From Kitasatospora phosalacinea (GTDB taxonomy: Bacteria > Actinomycetota > Actinomycetes > Streptomycetales > Streptomycetaceae), in the NCBI RefSeq assembly GCF_000716545.1, contig NZ_JNWZ01000054.1:21037-85036 (forward strand): a stretch of 64,000 nt of DNA, given 5' to 3'. Shown here one piece after another: positions 35,051 to 43,529 of the stretch. The notes under the pieces were generated by a model. It was not told the origin of the DNA, ran no database searches, and saw only the letters and a list, made by a program, of their open reading frames with translations. A program made the translations under genes and the position numbers. Each line of letters begins with the position of its first letter. Position 1 is the stretch's first letter.

Positions 35051-38000
35051 TCAGCGTCCGTTGCGCAGCAGGGTGCGGATCACCCGCATCGCGACGGAGA
35101 GGCTGGACAGCTCGTAGTTGCCCGAACCCCTTATGTCGTCGAGCGTGGCGCGGGCCCGGCTGAGCAGCGTGCTGTTGAGCTCGGCCCAGGCCGAGTAGCG
35201 CTCCTCGGGGCTGGACCCGGCGGGCCCGGCGGCGAGCACGTCCGCGGTGAGGGCGGCGTGCGCGGCGAACAGGTCCTCGCGGATCGCGGCGCGGGCCATC
35301 GAGGACCACCGGTCGGTGCGCGGCAGGTCGATGACCCGGTCGAGCAGGTGGCTGATCTGGAGCCGGTCCCCGAGGTCGTAGTACAGCTCGGCGACCTCCA
35401 TCACGTCGGTGCCCGAGCGGTCCGCGACGCCGACGATGTCGAGGGTCGGGAACGCGGAGGACAGGCCGGCGATCCGGGTGGCGAGTTCGTCCGGGACGCC
35501 GGCCTCGGACAGCTCGCGGTGGACGGACTCGAACCAGGCGAGGTCCTCTCCGGCGAGCGGCTTGGGCAGCGCGTCCCAGACCTGGTTGACCCGGTCGTGG
35601 AAGAACTCGATGGTGTCGGCGATGTCCAGCGGCTGGCGGTTGTTGAGCATCCACCGGGTGGCGCGCTCGACCAGTCGGCGGGCGTGCAGCCGCATCTTGG
35701 TCTGGACGCGGGCGGCGACCTTGTTGTCGAGCCGCTCGATCCGGTCCCAGAGCTGTTCCAGGCCGAAGATCGCGCGGGCGGCGGCGTGGGTGCGGGCGAT
35801 CTCCTCCATGGTCGCGCCGGTCTCCTCGCGGAGCCGGAACGCGAAGGTGCAGCCCCCGCGGTTGATCGTGTCGTTGACGATCAGGGTGGTGATGATCTCG
35901 CGGCGCAGCGGGTGGTGGTCGATCTGCTCGGCGAACCGGGCCCGCAGCGCGCTGGGGAAGTACTGGTGGAGCACGTCCCGGAAGTACGGGTCGTCGGGCA
36001 GGTCGGTGGCGAGCAGCTCGTCGGCCAGGGTGATCTTGGTGTAGGCGAGCAGCACCGACAGCTCGGGCTGGGACAGGCCGCGGCCGGCCTGCTGGCGGTC
36101 GCGGATCTGCTTCTCGGTGGGCAGGTACTCCAGGGCCCGGTCGAGCTGCCCGTTGGCCTCCAGCCGGTTGATCATGCGGGAGTGCACGTTGACCATGCTG
36201 GCGGCCTGGGCGACGGCGTTGGCGAGCACGACGTTCTGCGCGTAGTTGTTGCGCAGCACGAGGTGGCCGACCTCGTCGGTCATCTCGGCGAGCAGGGCGT
36301 TGCGCTGCTTGACCGTCATGTCGCCGTCGGCGACGACCTGGTTGAGCAGGATCTTGATGTTCACCTCGTGGTCGGAGGTGTCCACGCCGGCCGAGTTGTC
36401 GATGGCGTCGGTGTCGATCCAGCCGCCGGTGCCGCCCGGGCCGCCGGTGGAGGCGAACTCGATCCGGCCGAGCTGGGTGCAGCCGAGGTTGCCGCCCTCG
36501 CCGATGACCCGGGCCCGGACGTCGCCGCCGTTGACCCGGATCGCGTCGTTGGCCTTGTCGCCGACCTCGGCGTTGGTCTCGGTGGCGGCCTTGACGTAGG
36601 TGCCGATGCCGCCGTTCCAGAACAGGTCGACGGGGGCCTGCAGGATGGCCTTCATCAGCTCGGCGGGGGTGAGCTTGGCGGCGTCGGTGCCGAGCCGCTC
36701 GCGGACCTGCGCGGAGAGCTGGATGGACTTGGCGGAGCGCGGGTAGACGCCGCCGCCGGCCGAGATCAGCGACCTGTCGTAGTCGTCCCAGGAGCTGCGC
36801 GGCAGGTCGAACAGGCGGCGGCGCTCGGCGAAGGAGGCCGCCGCGTCCGGGTTCGGGTCGAGGAAGATGTGCCGGTGGTCGAACGCGGCGACCAGCCGGA
36901 TGTGCTCGGACAGCAGCATGCCGTTGCCGAACACGTCGCCGGACATGTCGCCGATGCCGATGACGGTGAAGTCCTCGGACTGGGTGTCGACGCCGAGTTC
37001 GCGGAAGTTGCGCTTGACGGACTCCCAGGCGCCGCGGGCGGTGATGCCCATGCCCTTGTGGTCGTAGCCGGCCGAGCCGCCGGAGGCGAACGCGTCGCCG
37101 AGCCAGAAGCCGTACTGCTCGGCGACGCCGTTGGCGATGTCGGAGAAGGTCGCGGTGCCCTTGTCGGCGGCGACCACCAGGTAGGTGTCGTCCTCGTCGT
37201 GGCGCACCACGTCCAGCGGGTGCACGACCTCGCCGGCCACCAGGTTGTCGGTGATGTCGAGCAGCGCGGAGATGAAGGTCTTGTACGAGGCGACGCCCTC
37301 GGCCATCCAGGCGTCCCGGTCGACCGACGGGTCGGGCAGCTGCTTGGCGACGAAGCCGCCCTTGGCGCCGACCGGCACGATGACGGTGTTCTTGACCATC
37401 TGGGCCTTGACCAGGCCGAGGATCTCGGTGCGGAAGTCCTCGCGCCGGTCGGACCAGCGCAGGCCGCCGCGGGCGACCTTGCCGAAGCGCAGGTGGACGC
37501 CCTCGACCCGGGGCGAGTACACCCAGATCTCGAAGGCGGGGCGCGGCGCGGGCAGGTCGGGGATGGCCTTGGGGTCGAACTTCATCGACACGTACGAGTG
37601 CCAGCGGCCCTCGCTGTCGTGCTGGAAGAAGTTGGTCCGCAGGGTGGCCCTGATCAGGTGCAGGAAGGAGCGCAGGATGCGGTCCTCGTCCAGCGAGACG
37701 ACCTCGTCGAGGGCGCCGGACAGCTCCTCCAGGATGCCTTCGGTGAGTTCCTCGCTGCCGGAGCGGTGGCTGGGCGAGAGCCGGGCCTCGAACAGGTTGA
37801 CCAGCAGCCGGGTGGTGTGGGTGTTGTTGCGGAGCGCGTCCTCCATGTAGTCCTGGGAGAACGTGGAGCCCGCCTGCCGCAGGTACTTGGCGTACGCGCG
37901 CAGCACCACGGCCTGGCGCCAGGTCAGCTTGGCGGTGAGGACGAGCTCGTTGAAGCCGTCGTTCTCGGCCTCGCCGCACCAGGTGGCGGAGAAGGTGTCC

Positions 38001-39988
38001 TGGAAGCGCTCGCGGTCCTCCTCGGTGAGGTCGGTGCCCTCGCGGAGCTTGAGGCCGAAGTCGATCACCCAGGCGGTGGTGCCGTCGGTTCGGCGCAGCG
38101 CGTACGGGTGCTCGTCGAGGACCTCGACGCCCAGGCGCTGCAGGACGGGCAGCACCTCGGTGAGCGAGATCGGGCCGCCGACCCGGTAGATCTTGAAGCG
38201 GCGCTCGTCGTCGCCGGCGCCGACCGGCTGGTACAGGTTGAGCCGGAAGTCGCCCTCGCCGGTGAGCGACTCGATCTGCTTGAGGTCGGCGACGGCGGTG
38301 CGCGGCGGGAAGTCGGCGCGGTAGCCGTCGGGGAAGGCGGTGGCGTACTTGTGGGACAGCTCGGCGGCCCGCTCCTCGCCGAACTCGCTCTGCAGCTGGT
38401 CGTTGAAGCCGTCCATCCAGAACCGGGCGGCCTCGGCGAGCCGGTTCTCGATCCGCTCGATGTCGGCGTCGGACAGCTGCGGCAGCTCGGTGCCGGGGGC
38501 GACCCGGACGACGAAGTGCAGGCGGGTGAGGACCGACTCGGTGGCGTACACCGTGTAGTCGATGGTGTCGCCGCTCAGCTCGCTCTTGAGGATGTCGGTG
38601 AGGGCGAGCCGGATCCGGGTGGTGTAGCGGTCGCGCGGCAGGTAGACGTACGCCGAGTAGTAGCGGCCGTACTCGTCCTGGCGCAGGAACAGCCGCAGCC
38701 GGCGGCGCTCCTGGAGGTACAGCACGCTGGTGGCGATCGACTGGAGCTCGGCGGCGGCGGTCTGGAACATCTCGTCGCGCGGGAAGGTCTCCATGATCTG
38801 GAGCAGGTCGCGCCCGTCGTGGCTGTCGCCGGAGAAGCCGGCCCCGTTCATGACCTCCTGCACCTTGCGGCGCACCACCGGGATCCGGGTGACCGACTCG
38901 GTGTACGCGGCGGAGGAGAACAGGCCGAGGAAGCGGCGCTCGCCGACCGGCTCGCCGGCCTCGTTGAACTTCTTCACGCCGACGTAGTCCAGGTACGCGG
39001 TGCGGTGCACGGTGGCGCGGCTGTTGGCCTTGGTGAGGACCAGCAGCTTCTTCTCGTGCGCCTTGGCGCGGACGGGGGCGGAGAGCCGGCCGAACGCCTC
39101 GGAGACCGGGTGGTGGTCGGTGTCGTGGCTGAGCGGGTCGGCGCGCAGGATGCCCAGGCCGGTGCCGGCGACCGCCTTGAGCACCTCCTCGCCCTCGTGC
39201 TCGACCAGGTCGTACTCGCGGTAGCCGAGGAAGGTGAAGTGGTCGTCGGCGAGCCAGCGCATCAGCTCCCAGGCCTCGCCGACCTCCTGCTCGGGCAGGT
39301 GCGCGGGGGGTTGCTCGGCGAGCTCGTCGGCCAGTCGGAGCGCGGAGTCGCGCATCTTCGACCAGTCCTCGACGACCTCGCGGACGTCGCCCAGTACCCG
39401 GCGCAGGCCCGCTTCGAGGGTGCGCAGGTCGTCGCGGTCGGTCTCGCGGTCGATCTCGATGTGCATCCAGGACTCGACCACGGTGTCGGCGGGCCAGTCG
39501 GTGCCGGCGGCCTGGGCGCGGTTGCACGCGTCGGTGTCGAGGATCTCCAGCAGCTTGCCGGTGATGTCGCGGCGCACGGCGAGCTGGGGGTGCACGACCA
39601 GGTGGATGGCGCGGTCCAGGCGGGTCAGCTCGTTGGTGACCGAGTCGACCAGGAACGGCATGTCGTCGGTGACCACCTCGACCACGGTGTGGCCGCAGGA
39701 CCACCCGTTCTCCTCGACGGTCGGGGTGTGCACCCGGACCTCGGCGGTGCCCTGCGGGCGCTTGAGGCCCAACCGGTAGTGGGAGGCCGCGGCCCCGTAC
39801 ACGTCCACCTGGTCCCGGTTGATGACGTCCTCGGGGGCGGTGTGGAGGTAGTAGTGGTGCAGGTAAGCGGCCAGAGCACCGTTGCTCAGGCCCTCCCCCG
39901 GCGCCGCTCCCCCCACCTGGCTGTTCTCAGCGGCTGCTGCTGCTTTCCTGAGCAGGTCGGCCTTGGCTGCGTCCAGCTTGGTCTGCAT
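35051..39988 (-). CDS. gdhB: NAD-dependent glutamate dehydrogenase, large 180-kDa class
   Basis: A 1645-residue enzyme of the class first described in Streptomyces clavuligerus and caulobacteria, which deaminates glutamate to 2-oxoglutarate. Regulatory N-terminal ACT-like regions (about 50-500) precede the catalytic GDH core at about 800-1150, with KVARGGLRWSDRREDFRTE, VGAKGGFVAKQLPD (catalytic Lys region), GIGDMSGDVFGNGMLLS and FWNGGIGTYVKAATETNAEV, followed by a long helical C-terminal part. The ATG at 39988 is chosen because AGGAGC lies about 10 nt upstream; a GTG/ATG further up is not supported. A PruA-like gene lies upstream in the same direction, which fits proline-to-glutamate-to-2-oxoglutarate flow. 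Confidence 0.94.
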   Translation of the reverse strand: MQTKLDAAKADLLRKAAAAAENSQVGGAAPGEGLSNGALAAYLHHYYLHTAPEDVINRDQVDVYGAAASHYRLGLKRPQGTAEVRVHTPTVEENGWSCGHTVVEVVTDDMPFLVDSVTNELTRLDRAIHLVVHPQLAVRRDITGKLLEILDTDACNRAQAAGTDWPADTVVESWMHIEIDRETDRDDLRTLEAGLRRVLGDVREVVEDWSKMRDSALRLADELAEQPPAHLPEQEVGEAWELMRWLADDHFTFLGYREYDLVEHEGEEVLKAVAGTGLGILRADPLSHDTDHHPVSEAFGRLSAPVRAKAHEKKLLVLTKANSRATVHRTAYLDYVGVKKFNEAGEPVGERRFLGLFSSAAYTESVTRIPVVRRKVQEVMNGAGFSGDSHDGRDLLQIMETFPRDEMFQTAAAELQSIATSVLYLQERRRLRLFLRQDEYGRYYSAYVYLPRDRYTTRIRLALTDILKSELSGDTIDYTVYATESVLTRLHFVVRVAPGTELPQLSDADIERIENRLAEAARFWMDGFNDQLQSEFGEERAAELSHKYATAFPDGYRADFPPRTAVADLKQIESLTGEGDFRLNLYQPVGAGDDERRFKIYRVGGPISLTEVLPVLQRLGVEVLDEHPYALRRTDGTTAWVIDFGLKLREGTDLTEEDRERFQDTFSATWCGEAENDGFNELVLTAKLTWRQAVVLRAYAKYLRQAGSTFSQDYMEDALRNNTHTTRLLVNLFEARLSPSHRSGSEELTEGILEELSGALDEVVSLDEDRILRSFLHLIRATLRTNFFQHDSEGRWHSYVSMKFDPKAIPDLPAPRPAFEIWVYSPRVEGVHLRFGKVARGGLRWSDRREDFRTEILGLVKAQMVKNTVIVPVGAKGGFVAKQLPDPSVDRDAWMAEGVASYKTFISALLDITDNLVAGEVVHPLDVVRHDEDDTYLVVAADKGTATFSDIANGVAEQYGFWLGDAFASGGSAGYDHKGMGITARGAWESVKRNFRELGVDTQSEDFTVIGIGDMSGDVFGNGMLLSEHIRLVAAFDHRHIFLDPNPDAAASFAERRRLFDLPRSSWDDYDRSLISAGGGVYPRSAKSIQLSAQVRERLGTDAAKLTPAELMKAILQAPVDLFWNGGIGTYVKAATETNAEVGDKANDAIRVNGGDVRARVIGEGGNLGCTQLGRIEFASTGGPGGTGGWIDTDAIDNSAGVDTSDHEVNIKILLNQVVADGDMTVKQRNALLAEMTDEVGHLVLRNNYAQNVVLANAVAQAASMVNVHSRMINRLEANGQLDRALEYLPTEKQIRDRQQAGRGLSQPELSVLLAYTKITLADELLATDLPDDPYFRDVLHQYFPSALRARFAEQIDHHPLRREIITTLIVNDTINRGGCTFAFRLREETGATMEEIARTHAAARAIFGLEQLWDRIERLDNKVAARVQTKMRLHARRLVERATRWMLNNRQPLDIADTIEFFHDRVNQVWDALPKPLAGEDLAWFESVHRELSEAGVPDELATRIAGLSSAFPTLDIVGVADRSGTDVMEVAELYYDLGDRLQISHLLDRVIDLPRTDRWSSMARAAIREDLFAAHAALTADVLAAGPAGSSPEERYSAWAELNSTLLSRARATLDDIRGSGNYELSSLSVAMRVIRTLLRNGR

Positions 39989-40193
39989 GGCTGTTTGGCT
40001 CCTGTCGCGCGCCGTTGCGTGACTCGGTGATGACTGTGGGTGCACCGCCGGGCCCCGTCGGCAATCCTCCCGTACACGAGGGGTGAAAAGCGCTCAAGGC
40101 ATGCATGAGTCGCGTTCCGCCCGGGTACGACAGCACGTTTGGCCTGCCTGACCGATAACCGGCGACGTCGTCAGCCTAGCCTGGCGAAACGAA

Positions 40194-40209
40194 GGTGTCA
40201 GGGGACACC
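40194..40209. promoter_or_regulatory. 6-bp perfect inverted repeat upstream of gdhB
   Basis: GGTGTC and GACACC separated by AGGG in the 292-bp gap between the PruA-like gene and gdhB. It could be an operator or part of a weak hairpin after the PruA-like gene. No factor can be named. Confidence 0.3.
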
Positions 40210-40280
40210 GAGGCACAAACCCGCAGGAAGACCGAGCCTTCCTGGACACCTTGTCCAACGCCTTCCCACGACGTCGTCCG

Positions 40281-41870
40281 TCATTCGGGTGACCACTCCA
40301 TGTGCGGGTGGACGTAGTCGGTCGGCGGAGTGAACGTCTCCTCCACCGAACGGGTGGACGTCCAGCGGGCCAGGCCGCGGGCCGTGGCCGCCGTGCCGCC
40401 GCCACCGGACGGCCCGCCGTTGACCCGCAGGTCGTCCGCGGCGAACCGCAGCCGCTCCACCGCCCCCGCCAGCGCCGACCGGTCCCGGCCGAACACCGAC
40501 CCGGACGGGCGGCCGTCCGGTTGGTCCGCGCCGACCCGCTCCAGCGCCTCCTCCCAGCGGGCGTCCTCGTACACCCGCACCGCCAGCAGCGGCCCGGCGC
40601 ACCCGCCGTAGCGGTCGGTGCCGCCGAGCAGCACGGTGGGCCGGACGAACCAGCCGATCGCGTCGTCGTGCTGGCCGCCCGCCAGCACCTGCACCCCGGG
40701 GTCGGCCTCGGCCCGCTCGATCGCGCCGACCGCGTCGGCGAACGCCCGGCCGTCGATCAGCGCGCCCATGAAGTTGCTCGGGTCGGTGACGTCGCCGACG
40801 GTCAGTTCGTCCACCTCGCCGAGGAAGTCGTCCCTGATCCGCCGCCACAGGCCGCGCGGCAGGTACGCCCGGGACAGCGCCGAGCGGCCCTGGCCCTGGT
40901 AGGCGAAGGCGCCGCGGATCAGCGCGGTGCGCACCGCGGCCGGCTCGGCGGAGGGGTGGGCGAGCAGGAAGTCCCCGCCGCCGGCGGTGCCGACGATCCG
41001 CGGGAAGCCCCGGTAGCGGGCGATGTTCACGCCGATCTCCCGCCACAGCCGGCGCAGCACCCCGGTGGAGCCGGCGAAGTGCAGCCCCGCCAGCGCCGGG
41101 TCGCGCAGCGCCACCTCGGTCACCGCCTGCCCGTCGCCGGTGACCAGGTTGACCACGCCGGGCGGCAGCCCGGCCTCCTCCAGCAGCAGCATCGTCAGGT
41201 GCGCGGCCAGGGTCTGGGCGGGCGCGGGCTTCCACAGCACGGTGTTGCCCAGCAGCGCGGGCGCGGTGGGCAGGCTCCCGGCGTCGGCGGTGGAGTCGGC
41301 CGGGGTGATCGCGCAGACGAAGCCCTCCAGCGGGCGGTGGTCGGCCCGGTTCCACCCCCCGGGCCCGGAGACCGGCTGCCGGGCCAGCAGCAGCCGGGCC
41401 GCGTGCGCGTCGCCGCGCCAGCGGTCGGCCAGCGCGCACACCGCGTCGGCCTCGGCCTGCTGCACGCTCTTGGACTGCCCGAGCACGGTCGCGGCCACCA
41501 GGGTCTCCCGCCACGGCCCGGCCAGCAGGTCGGCGGCGCGCAGGAACACCGCCGCCCGCTCGTCGAACGGCAGCTCCCGCCACTCCCGCCCCGCCGCCAG
41601 CGCCGCGTCCACCGCGGCCCGCACGTCGGCGGCCGTCGCCGCGCCCAGCACGCCGAGCTTCGCCGCGTGGTGGTGCGGCTGCGCCAGCTCGGTCCGCTCG
41701 CCGCCGCCGAGCCGGCGCTCCCCGCCGATCACCATCGGCAGCGAGGTGTGCCGCCCGGCCAGGTCGTCCAGTCTCCGCTCCAGCCCGGCCCGTTCGGGGC
41801 TGCCCGGCGCGTACCCCAGGGGCGGCTCGGTGACGGGGGCGGGGACGTTGGTGACCGCGTCGATCGGCAT
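40281..41870 (-). CDS. Degenerate L-glutamate gamma-semialdehyde dehydrogenase (PruA) homologue, probably inactive
   Basis: A 529-residue protein clearly homologous along its length to actinobacterial PruA: LGYAPGSPERAGLERRLDDL, GQSKSVQQAEADAVCALADR, LPTAPALLGNTVLWKPAPAQ, GLPPGVVNLVTGDG, ETFTPPTDYVHPHM. Yet each key active-site motif is changed. The usual ITPFNFT reads ITPADSTAD (oxyanion Asn lost, about 187), VGETGGKD reads VGTAGGGD (general-base Glu lost, about 292), and GQKCSA reads GQGRSA (nucleophile Cys replaced by Arg, about 328). The late FGP block and glycine-rich NAD-adjacent loop are also shortened. The frame is intact with a normal ATG at 41870. It may be a structural or regulatory pseudoenzyme, or a gene in early decay. 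Confidence 0.85.
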   Translation of the reverse strand: MPIDAVTNVPAPVTEPPLGYAPGSPERAGLERRLDDLAGRHTSLPMVIGGERRLGGGERTELAQPHHHAAKLGVLGAATAADVRAAVDAALAAGREWRELPFDERAAVFLRAADLLAGPWRETLVAATVLGQSKSVQQAEADAVCALADRWRGDAHAARLLLARQPVSGPGGWNRADHRPLEGFVCAITPADSTADAGSLPTAPALLGNTVLWKPAPAQTLAAHLTMLLLEEAGLPPGVVNLVTGDGQAVTEVALRDPALAGLHFAGSTGVLRRLWREIGVNIARYRGFPRIVGTAGGGDFLLAHPSAEPAAVRTALIRGAFAYQGQGRSALSRAYLPRGLWRRIRDDFLGEVDELTVGDVTDPSNFMGALIDGRAFADAVGAIERAEADPGVQVLAGGQHDDAIGWFVRPTVLLGGTDRYGGCAGPLLAVRVYEDARWEEALERVGADQPDGRPSGSVFGRDRSALAGAVERLRFAADDLRVNGGPSGGGGTAATARGLARWTSTRSVEETFTPPTDYVHPHMEWSPE

Positions 41871-41961
41871 GGTGCTGGGGTGCTCCCTAGGGGCTCGTCG
41901 GTACCTGCTGTGTCACTCCCACCCTGGACGCGTCTGCCCCCGCCGCCCGGGCGTGACACGC

Positions 41962-42618
41962 CTACCGGACGAGTTCCTCCGCCACCGCGACGGCCTCCGC
42001 GAGCGAGTCCACCACCGGCACGCCGAGGTGGACCAGCTTCTCCCGGGTGTGCGAACCCCCGGTGTACAGCACCGACTTGATGCCCGCCGCCAGCGCCGCC
42101 TCGGCGTCGTCCGCGGCATCCCCGATCAGCACCGTCCGCCCGCGGTCGATCCCGTCGCCCAGCGCGTCCAGGTGCACCGCCAGGTGCCCAGCCTTGCGGC
42201 CGCCGGACTCCCCGCGCCGCCCGTCCACCCTGGTGAAATGGTGGGTGATCCCGAACGCGTCCACCGCCGGGACCAGCCTCTCGTGCCCGTACATCGACAG
42301 CACCGACTGGCTGTGCCCGGCCTCGACCCACTGCGACAGCAGCCCCTCGACGCCGGGCGTCAGGGCGCAACTCGGGAACAGCTCGCTGTACTTGGCGTCG
42401 AACGCGTCGTCCAGCACCAGCCACTCCTGCGCGGTCGGCACCCGGCCCATCAGCCGCTCGTAGAACCGCGGGATCGGGATCTCGTAGTGTGCCCGGTACT
42501 CCTCCAACGTGATCGGCGCGACCCCCACCGTCGCGAACGCGGCGTTGCTCGCCCCGACCACGGCCGTCATGTCCGACAGCAGGGTGCCGTTCCAGTCCCA
42601 GACTATGTGTGTGCGCAC
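41962..42618 (-). CDS. HAD-superfamily hydrolase
   Basis: A 218-residue phosphatase-like protein. Motif I reads IVWDWNGTLLSD (nucleophile Asp at residue 8; DWNGT in place of the usual DxDGT, a known variant in which the second acid is replaced), motif II is VLSMYG, and motifs III/IV lie in GRKAGHL and VLIGDAADDAEAALAAG. Phosphoglycolate phosphatase-like, with a helical cap at about 20-85. The GTG at 42618 is preferred because VRTHIVWDWNGT matches family N-termini; an ATG 33 nt earlier is possible. The substrate is not predictable. It lies between the AKR and PruA-like genes, on the same strand. Confidence 0.85.
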   Translation of the reverse strand: MRTHIVWDWNGTLLSDMTAVVGASNAAFATVGVAPITLEEYRAHYEIPIPRFYERLMGRVPTAQEWLVLDDAFDAKYSELFPSCALTPGVEGLLSQWVEAGHSQSVLSMYGHERLVPAVDAFGITHHFTRVDGRRGESGGRKAGHLAVHLDALGDGIDRGRTVLIGDAADDAEAALAAGIKSVLYTGGSHTREKLVHLGVPVVDSLAEAVAVAEELVR

Positions 42619-42669
42619 CCGCCAAGCGTACGTGCGGGTCCGGGCCGGCACGCGCGCCTCCCGGGCGGG

Positions 42670-43497
42670 TCAGTTGAAGGCGTCCGGGTCCGGGCCGGTG
42701 CGCAGGCCGCGGTCGGTGGCGGCGATCGCGGCCATGTCCCCGTCGGTGAGGGCGAAGTCGAGGACGTCGAGGTTCTGCCGGATCCGGGCCGGGGTGACCG
42801 ACTTGGGGATGACCAGGTTGCCGAGCTGCAGGTGCCAGCGCAGCACCACCTGGGCGGGGGACCTGCCGGTGCGCGCGGCGATCGCGGTGATCGCCGGGTC
42901 GTCCAGCACGGCGCCCTGGGCGAGCGGGCTCCACGCCTCGGTGGCGATGCCGTGCGCGGCGTGGAAGGCGCGCAGCTCGGCCTGCTGGAGGCCGGGGTGC
43001 AGCTCGACCTGGTTGACGGCGGGGACGAGTCCGCCGGCCTCGATCAGCCGGGTCAGGTGCGCGGGCTGGAAGTTGGAGACGCCGGCCGCGCGGATCCGGC
43101 CCTCGGCGGCGAGGCGCTCGATGGCCTTCCAGGACTCGGCGTACAGGTCCCGGGCCGGGGTCGGCCAGTGGATCAGGTACAGGTCGACGTACTCCAGGCC
43201 GAGCCTGTCGAGGCTGGCGTCGAAGGCCCGCAGGGTGGCGTCGTGGCCCTGGTCGGCGTTCCACAGCTTGGTGGTGACGAACAGCTCCTCGCGCGGCAGC
43301 CCGGACTCGGCCAGCGCCTTGCCGACGCCGCGCTCGTTGCCGTAGACCGCGGCGGTGTCGACGCCGCGGTACCCGGCCTCCAGGGCGGCGGCGACGGCCG
43401 CGGTGGTCTCCTCGTCCGGGATCTGGAAGACGCCGAAGCCGAGCTGCGGCATCTCGACGCCGTTGTTGAGGGTGACGTTGGGGACGGTGGTGCTCAT
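42670..43497 (-). CDS. Aldo/keto reductase
   Basis: A 275-residue TIM-barrel NADPH-dependent oxidoreductase of the AKR5 type. Signatures: GYRGVDTAAVYGNERGVGKA (catalytic Asp and Tyr), LFVTTKLWN (Lys), LYLIHWPTP (His), GVSNFQPAHL, and VIPKSVTPARIRQNLDV (cofactor phosphate site). The ATG at 43497 has GAAGGAA directly upstream. It follows the MFS efflux gene by 32 bp in the same direction, so they probably form an operon. 2,5-diketo-gluconate reductase-like enzymes share this pattern, but the substrate is uncertain. Confidence 0.92.
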   Translation of the reverse strand: MSTTVPNVTLNNGVEMPQLGFGVFQIPDEETTAAVAAALEAGYRGVDTAAVYGNERGVGKALAESGLPREELFVTTKLWNADQGHDATLRAFDASLDRLGLEYVDLYLIHWPTPARDLYAESWKAIERLAAEGRIRAAGVSNFQPAHLTRLIEAGGLVPAVNQVELHPGLQQAELRAFHAAHGIATEAWSPLAQGAVLDDPAITAIAARTGRSPAQVVLRWHLQLGNLVIPKSVTPARIRQNLDVLDFALTDGDMAAIAATDRGLRTGPDPDAFN

Positions 43498-43529
43498 GTT
43501 CCTTCTCCAGTACGGGAATCCGTTGGTTT

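Noticed and set aside
35051..40030. A genuine 2000-residue protein encoded by the kinase frame through the antisense of gdhB
   Set aside because: The extension follows the complement of gdhB codons and has no domain-like sequence; open antisense frames are expected in very high-GC genes. I treat only the first 372 residues as the kinase.
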